From: Desulfobacteraceae bacterium
GTDB lineage: Bacteria; Desulfobacterota; Desulfobacteria; Desulfobacterales; Desulfosalsimonadaceae
DNA: 8,401 nucleotides
Direction: 5' to 3'
Assembly: GCA_021162325.1 (NCBI GenBank)
Contig: JAGGYV010000193.1
Coordinates: 1 to 8,401 of the forward strand
Below the pieces are notes generated by a model. It saw only the letters and a program-made list of their open reading frames with translations. It was not told where the DNA came from and searched no databases. The position numbers were made by a program, and so were the translations under genes. How positions within the stretch are numbered: the first letter of the stretch is position 1; every line of letters starts with the position of its first letter. Shown here one piece after another: positions 3,963 through 8,401 of the stretch.

Positions 3963-6900
3963 ATGGAGACTACTCAGAGAAAACAACCTTTAGAACAACA
4001 TGAAACAGGTTCACCTGTTTTTGAGAGCCAAAACATACGCACTGATAAGCTGAGAGTCCTGAACATCCAACGCAGCTGTGTTCATGACGGTCCTGGTATT
4101 CGCACTACAATTTTCTTTCAGGGATGCGCGCTGAGATGTCTATGGTGCCAAAATCCGGAAGCCCTGTCATTTCAACCTGACATTGCGCCTGATAGCAATT
4201 ATTCAATTTCCGACATAATGGAAGTTGTTTTGCGAGATAAAGAATATTACTTCAAAACCAACGGCGGAGTGACTCTAAGTGGCGGGGAGCCTCTATTACA
4301 GGATCCGGGTAGCGTGATATCTTTATTGGAATTATTAAGAAAAGAGAAAATACATGTTTCCGCTGAAACTGCTCTTCACGCACCCTGGGAAAACATCAGC
4401 AAAATCGCACCGTACATAGATTTATTTTTAATTGATCTAAAGGTTGTTGGTGATGACACCCTCCATAAAAAATACACTCAGCAAGACAGCAAATTAATCC
4501 ATAGCAATATCAGCAAACTGATTGATTTAAATGCAGATGCAAAAATTAAATTCCGCATGGTGATTGTGCCGGGGTTTAACGATATGGATAGCAGCATAAA
4601 AGCAACGGCCGATTTTTTAACGTCTATCAATTATAACTCAATTGAATTGCTGAAGTACCACAATATGTACGAAGAAAAAGCCAAGGGTTTGCGTTTGGTG
4701 CAAGGGTCATTAAATATTACACCAAAGATTACACCAGATCAAAGTCTTGCTGCTATAAGAAGCACCGTTGAATTATTCAAATCTTTTGATATCAACGCAC
4801 AATACGTTGATTTGGATTCTTTTACAAATAAAGCCGTCTTTACCCGGCGCGTTTATGACATACAAAATGATATTAGAGAAAGTGATTATCACCTTTGTCT
4901 TGAAGCAGCCAAACTGAAAACAAAATTTTATAAGAAAAATGGTTTTAAAAAGCCAAATCCGATTCACAGGTCGGAACGTCTTTCGTATGTATTGGAAAAC
5001 AAAGAAGTTATTATCTATCCCAACGAACTGCTGGTCGGTAATTTTACTTCCAAAAGAGTCGGCGGACAGTTATGGGAAGAACATTGTGGTGTTATGTTCA
5101 GCTCAATTATTCATCAAATCAATCGTCAGACACCGATTTCATTCCAAATTTCTCTTAAGGACAAGTTTAGTTTTTATTTTAAAATATTCCCTTTCTGGAT
5201 AAAACACTCTCTTTTTAAGAAGGTATATTCATCCTTTTCAGATTTGATGCTGACAATTGCTCAGGCCTCTGACCTGAGTACCGGATTTAATAATAATATG
5301 GCGGCAATAGCGCATTTTGTTGTTAACTCCGAGCGTGTTCTTGAGCTTGGTACCATCGGGATCATAAAAGAAATTGAAACAATGCAAAAAGAAAAGCCTG
5401 AGAACAATCAGGACTTTTATAATGGCGCCATTATTGCTCTAAAGGGCCTGGAATCGTTCGCGAAACGATATTCCGACCATTTATTAATCCTGTCCCAAAA
5501 AGAAAATGATCCAAAACGCCGCAAAGAGTTGGAAGAAATGTCCGGTATCTGCAGACATGTTCCGAAACACCCTGCCCGCACATACCATGAAGCGCTCCAA
5601 AGCATGATGTTTTTGCAAATCGGACTTTGTATAGAGTCCTTTGAAAATGCGGTATCCTTTGGGCGACTCGATCAAATTTTATACCCTTACTATAAAGAGG
5701 ATAAAAATGCGGGGTTAATGACTTACGAGAAAGCCAAAGAACTGCTGGCCTTATTTATTCTCAAAATGGACGAAGCCGTTTTAGTAAACGATGGTGATAC
5801 CTATCTGAGAATCGGAAGACTTTTTGAGACTCAGTCTACAGACCAGGCTGTGACGGCCGGAGGTCTTGGCAAAGACGGTAAGGATGCCACCAATGATCTT
5901 ACCTATATGCTGCTCGATATTTGCGAGTTGCAGCCACTTGCCGTAAATATGACCGCAAGAATTCATAAAGACAGCCCCATCGAATATCTGGACAGGCTTG
6001 CAGAGGTATATATCAACGGAGCGCCCATGCCGTCTTTGTATAATGATGAACTTTATATTAAAACTTTACAAAAATATTACCCTGAAACCACTATACAGGA
6101 TTCGCGAAACTACGCAGTCATTGGATGTGTTGAACCCAATGCTTCAGATGATCATTTTGGCAATACCGACTGCGCCAATATAAACGTTGTCTTGCCTTTT
6201 TTACAGGCTCTAAAAGGTGAGGAACATGAGTTATGGCACATTGGATTCTTTGATCAACTGGAGAGAATTAACAACAAAGCGATAGAATACAACCTCAGCA
6301 GGTGGGACAATAAATTTTTTAAAGCGCTTCTTTCAAAACATACAAAAAGGCGTATAAATAAAAAAATAAAAAAAGCGTCATCTTCTTATAATTTTTCTGC
6401 GAATATGGATGAATTGCTCAAACGCTATCAGAAACGTCTGAATCATCTGGCTTCCTCCATATTGGCGGATCACCAGAAAATTGAAAAAATTCTTGTTGAA
6501 AATTTTACAACACCCCTTGCATCCACCCTCTTTAAGGGTTGTATTGAAAGCGGAAAAGATGTGAACGAAGGTGGCGCTACGATTAACAGCGCTGGTATTC
6601 AGGCGGTAGGAATTACGGATGTTGGAGATTCGCTGCATGCCCTTGATGAAGTTGTATACAAGAAAAAGCTGTATACAATTGATGACATCATTAAAGCTAT
6701 GGACAACAATTTTGAAGGAAAATATTACCAGCAAATCAGATCAGCATTACTGGAAGTGCCAAAATTTGGTGATGATGGCTCCTTCAAATCCCAAGAGTGG
6801 GTAAACAAATCTTTAGAGATTTTCGTTAATGCGTTGAATTCAGTAAAGAACTGTCCGCGCGATGGCATATATACTGCCGGCTATTATGCCTTGAATGTTA

Positions 6901-7331
6901 ATATTATTTATGGATTAAGAACGCCCGCTTTGCCTTCAGGCAGATTAAGAGGTGTTCCTCTCGCCAACAGTGTTGCACCTCATTATGGAATGGAAGTGGC
7001 GGATTTATTATCATCTTTAAATTCTGTTGCCAATGCTGATTTTGTAAATTATGCACCGAATGGCACAACGGTTACGTTCACGATTGATTCGGGATTGTTT
7101 CAAGGCCCTGATGGCGTCAGAAACCTGTCTGGCATGATCAGCACATATTTTGATAAAGGCGGCATGCAGTTTCAACCCAATGTTATTAATAGGGAAATAT
7201 TACTGGATGCATACAATCACCCCGAAAAGCACAAATACCTCATGGTTCGAGTTGCCGGTTACTGTTCATACTTTAATAATATTTCTGATGAATTGAAATT
7301 AGCTATTATTAATAGAACTTGTTATTGTTAA
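3963..7331 (+). CDS. Fused radical-SAM activase and glycyl radical enzyme (PFL superfamily)
   Basis: This single 1122-residue protein has two parts. Residues about 30-290 are a glycyl-radical-enzyme activase: DGPGIRT (42-48), the [4Fe-4S] motif C55-X3-C59-X2-C62, GGVTLSGGEP (101-110), D158-L-K160 and VPGFND (202-207). It would cleave S-adenosylmethionine to place a radical on glycine. It lacks the cysteine-rich ferredoxin insert of most such activases; only 38 residues separate C62 from GGVTLSGGEP. Residues about 303-1122 are a full-length glycyl radical enzyme: VGNFTSKRVGG (358-368), active-site GCVEP with C722 and E724, PSLYNDE (690-696), GVGITDVGDS-like GITDVGDSLHAL, and the radical loop RVAGY with G1099. 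C-X-E is typical of dehydratase, C-N lyase and decarboxylase members, so the reaction could be any of these; the substrate is unknown. No stop or frameshift occurs at the junction. The cytoplasmic enzyme would require anaerobiosis. The gene is more A+T rich than its neighbours. Confidence 0.92.
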   Translation: METTQRKQPLEQHETGSPVFESQNIRTDKLRVLNIQRSCVHDGPGIRTTIFFQGCALRCLWCQNPEALSFQPDIAPDSNYSISDIMEVVLRDKEYYFKTNGGVTLSGGEPLLQDPGSVISLLELLRKEKIHVSAETALHAPWENISKIAPYIDLFLIDLKVVGDDTLHKKYTQQDSKLIHSNISKLIDLNADAKIKFRMVIVPGFNDMDSSIKATADFLTSINYNSIELLKYHNMYEEKAKGLRLVQGSLNITPKITPDQSLAAIRSTVELFKSFDINAQYVDLDSFTNKAVFTRRVYDIQNDIRESDYHLCLEAAKLKTKFYKKNGFKKPNPIHRSERLSYVLENKEVIIYPNELLVGNFTSKRVGGQLWEEHCGVMFSSIIHQINRQTPISFQISLKDKFSFYFKIFPFWIKHSLFKKVYSSFSDLMLTIAQASDLSTGFNNNMAAIAHFVVNSERVLELGTIGIIKEIETMQKEKPENNQDFYNGAIIALKGLESFAKRYSDHLLILSQKENDPKRRKELEEMSGICRHVPKHPARTYHEALQSMMFLQIGLCIESFENAVSFGRLDQILYPYYKEDKNAGLMTYEKAKELLALFILKMDEAVLVNDGDTYLRIGRLFETQSTDQAVTAGGLGKDGKDATNDLTYMLLDICELQPLAVNMTARIHKDSPIEYLDRLAEVYINGAPMPSLYNDELYIKTLQKYYPETTIQDSRNYAVIGCVEPNASDDHFGNTDCANINVVLPFLQALKGEEHELWHIGFFDQLERINNKAIEYNLSRWDNKFFKALLSKHTKRRINKKIKKASSSYNFSANMDELLKRYQKRLNHLASSILADHQKIEKILVENFTTPLASTLFKGCIESGKDVNEGGATINSAGIQAVGITDVGDSLHALDEVVYKKKLYTIDDIIKAMDNNFEGKYYQQIRSALLEVPKFGDDGSFKSQEWVNKSLEIFVNALNSVKNCPRDGIYTAGYYALNVNIIYGLRTPALPSGRLRGVPLANSVAPHYGMEVADLLSSLNSVANADFVNYAPNGTTVTFTIDSGLFQGPDGVRNLSGMISTYFDKGGMQFQPNVINREILLDAYNHPEKHKYLMVRVAGYCSYFNNISDELKLAIINRTCYC

Positions 7332-7347
7332 CGTATATTTTTTGTAT

Positions 7348-7353
7348 AAGGAG
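7348..7353 (+). promoter_or_regulatory. Ribosome binding site of the DUF169 gene
   Basis: AAGGAG lies 6 nt before ATG 7360. The in-frame TTG at 7342 lies upstream of this site and is rejected as the start. Confidence 0.8.
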
Positions 7354-7359
7354 CCCATC

Positions 7360-8187
7360 ATGACCCTTGAAGAATTTAAAACCGCTGGTAATGATCTCTA
7401 TCACAGGCTGCACCTGCCCACATATCCGGTGGGGATCACATATATCAAAAATGAAGACGACATACCGGAACAGGCAATACGGCCATCTTCAATGGGGCAG
7501 AAGTGGAGTTTATGCCAGGCCGTCACCTATGCCCGCCGCCATGGCTGGCATGTGGCTATGACAGAAGATGACAACTTCTGCGTGCCGGCTTCCGCCTTTC
7601 ACAAATGGGCGGATGTGTCTGAAGAAGATCTGATTGAAAGTCAGGTGCAACAGGGCTGGCACAAGGATCGCAAGGCTGAACAGAACCGGTTTAATTTTTT
7701 CAAAGGTTTATTTGCCGGCCCACAAGGCGAAAAGACACTGCAGAAAATGATGGAATATATGGGGTTTGTCTGCTCTCCGCTTCATCAGGCCATCATGGAA
7801 CCGGATTCGATCATGGTGTTTGGCGACGGCACGCACATCAATCATATCATTCAGGCACTGTGTTATGATTATAAAATGCCGGTGATGTCCGCATTTGAAG
7901 GATTCGGGGAATCCTGTTTTAAAGGCGGCCTGGCACCGTTTATCACCGGTCGGCCGCAGGTGGTCATCCCCGGCATGGGAGACCGGGCGTTTGCAGGCAT
8001 TACCCCGGAGGAAATTGCCGTCGGGCTCCCGGCTTCCCTGCTATCTGTGGTTGTGGAAAATCTTTTCAAGTCCGGCGGTGATATGAACATCGGGCAACCG
8101 GTAAAAACCCTGCTGGCCATGGGGCTGGATGAGTCCATTACGCCGGGGTTTACATTTTTGAAAAATAAAATCAGTAAAATGCGTTAA
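7360..8187 (+). CDS. DUF169 family protein (COG2043-like), function unknown
   Basis: This 275-residue soluble protein has no signal peptide or membrane segment. The sequence fits the DUF169 family: an N-terminal PTYPVGITYIKNE-type strand (20-32), KWSLCQAVTYARRHGW (48-63) followed by NFCVPAS (72-78), and PGMGDRAFAGITPEEIAVGLP (204-224), the family's conserved C-terminal segment. Cysteines C52, C74, C138, C168 and C186 are candidates for metal or cofactor binding; C52 and C74 sit in the conserved part. The biochemical role of DUF169 is not known to me. It begins 28 bp after the fusion gene, with its own ribosome site, so the two are very probably co-transcribed and it may assist the glycyl radical enzyme or handle its substrate. 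Its base composition is closer to the acyl-CoA ligase than to the fusion gene. Confidence 0.82.
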   Translation: MTLEEFKTAGNDLYHRLHLPTYPVGITYIKNEDDIPEQAIRPSSMGQKWSLCQAVTYARRHGWHVAMTEDDNFCVPASAFHKWADVSEEDLIESQVQQGWHKDRKAEQNRFNFFKGLFAGPQGEKTLQKMMEYMGFVCSPLHQAIMEPDSIMVFGDGTHINHIIQALCYDYKMPVMSAFEGFGESCFKGGLAPFITGRPQVVIPGMGDRAFAGITPEEIAVGLPASLLSVVVENLFKSGGDMNIGQPVKTLLAMGLDESITPGFTFLKNKISKMR

Positions 8188-8262
8188 AGTGAGAAAACAG
8201 TATTAATAACAAGACGTTCATCAGTGATTGGTAAAGAAGCAGCAAAGAATGTTAAGCTGATG

Positions 8263-8317
8263 TTTTGCCGGGGCACGGGTGTCCATTTTGTCTCCACCCG
8301 TTGGCGGAAATGCAAAA
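8263..8317 (+). other. Structured noncoding stretch after the DUF169 gene
   Basis: An outer helix TTTTGC (8263-8268) / GCAAAA (8312-8317) encloses an inner helix CGGGTG (8276-8281) / CACCCG (8295-8300), separated by internal loops. No T-run follows, so it is not a canonical terminator. It lies in the noncoding gap 8188-8380, in which I see nothing else. It could be a processing site, a leader structure for a downstream gene, or chance. Confidence 0.35.
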
Positions 8318-8380
8318 TACTGAAAAAATCGGCAAACACACCTTCGTAACAAAATATTTTAATAAAAAAGGCCCCTCATC

Positions 8381-8401
8381 ATGGTAAAATTGTTTTTCAG
8401 G
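8381..8401 (+). CDS. Possible start of a further gene, cut by the window edge
   Basis: ATG 8381 opens a frame reading MVKLFFR to the edge of the window. A weak AAGG (8368-8371) lies 9 nt upstream. Only seven codons are visible, so neither the reality of the gene nor its product can be judged. If real, it would be the third gene of the plus-strand arm. Confidence 0.25.

Noticed and set aside
6378..6734. Minus-strand open frame opposite the glycyl radical domain
   Set aside because: It lies wholly inside the confirmed coding region of the fusion gene and shows no independent start signal or domain.
3963..7331. Alkyl- or benzylsuccinate synthase locus, suggested by a glycyl radical enzyme near an acyl-CoA ligase
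   Set aside because: There are no small accessory subunits, the activase lacks the ferredoxin insert, and the active site has Cys-X-Glu. Nothing positively supports fumarate addition.
8263..8317. Intrinsic terminator after the DUF169 gene
   Set aside because: The stem is interrupted by internal loops and no run of T follows it.

Overview
The window looks like accessory chromosome from a strict or facultative anaerobe. The main reason is a glycyl radical enzyme, whose radical is destroyed by oxygen, next to a DUF169 protein of the kind common in anaerobic bacteria and archaea. The acyl-CoA ligase, the TetR protein and the hairpin-rich intergenic repeats would suit a sulfate-reducing Desulfobacterota (Desulfobacteraceae-like) genome. 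That placement is inference; no rRNA or other marker gene is present.

The layout is two divergent arms around one control region at about 3652-3962. The minus-strand arm, read from the centre toward base 1, holds a TetR-family regulator (2944-3651), a 429-bp intergenic stretch made largely of two mobile-looking elements, a long-chain acyl-CoA ligase (502-2511) and a small SCP2-like protein (26-379). The plus-strand arm holds a 1122-residue protein (3963-7331), then 28 bp later a DUF169 protein (7360-8187). A structured noncoding stretch follows, and possibly the first codons of another gene at the right edge.

The centrepiece is the 1122-residue protein. It joins a radical-SAM glycyl-radical-activating enzyme (about residues 30-290) to a complete glycyl radical enzyme (about 303-1122) in one uninterrupted reading frame. 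These are normally two separate proteins. The activase half has the minimal single-cluster architecture. The radical enzyme half keeps the active-site Cys-X-Glu (C722/E724) and the glycyl radical loop (G1099). Its substrate cannot be read from the sequence.

The control region is also striking. A perfect 44-bp palindrome (3680-3723) carries a consensus TTGACA on each arm, pointing outward in both directions. Its 18-bp core recurs with 16/18 identity at 3906-3923, and a 10-bp piece of its outer arm recurs at 3857-3866 inside a second promoter-like sequence. The simplest reading is that the TetR protein represses itself and the fusion operon from these sites.

One element with 33-bp inverted ends runs into tetR and supplies its last five codons and stop. 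A second element with four hairpins lies beside it, and a 34-bp piece of that element also sits directly after the acyl-CoA ligase gene. A working hypothesis is a ligand-controlled module in which a glycyl radical enzyme transforms a carboxylic or hydrophobic compound and the ligase activates acids as CoA thioesters. The ligand, substrate and product are unknown.
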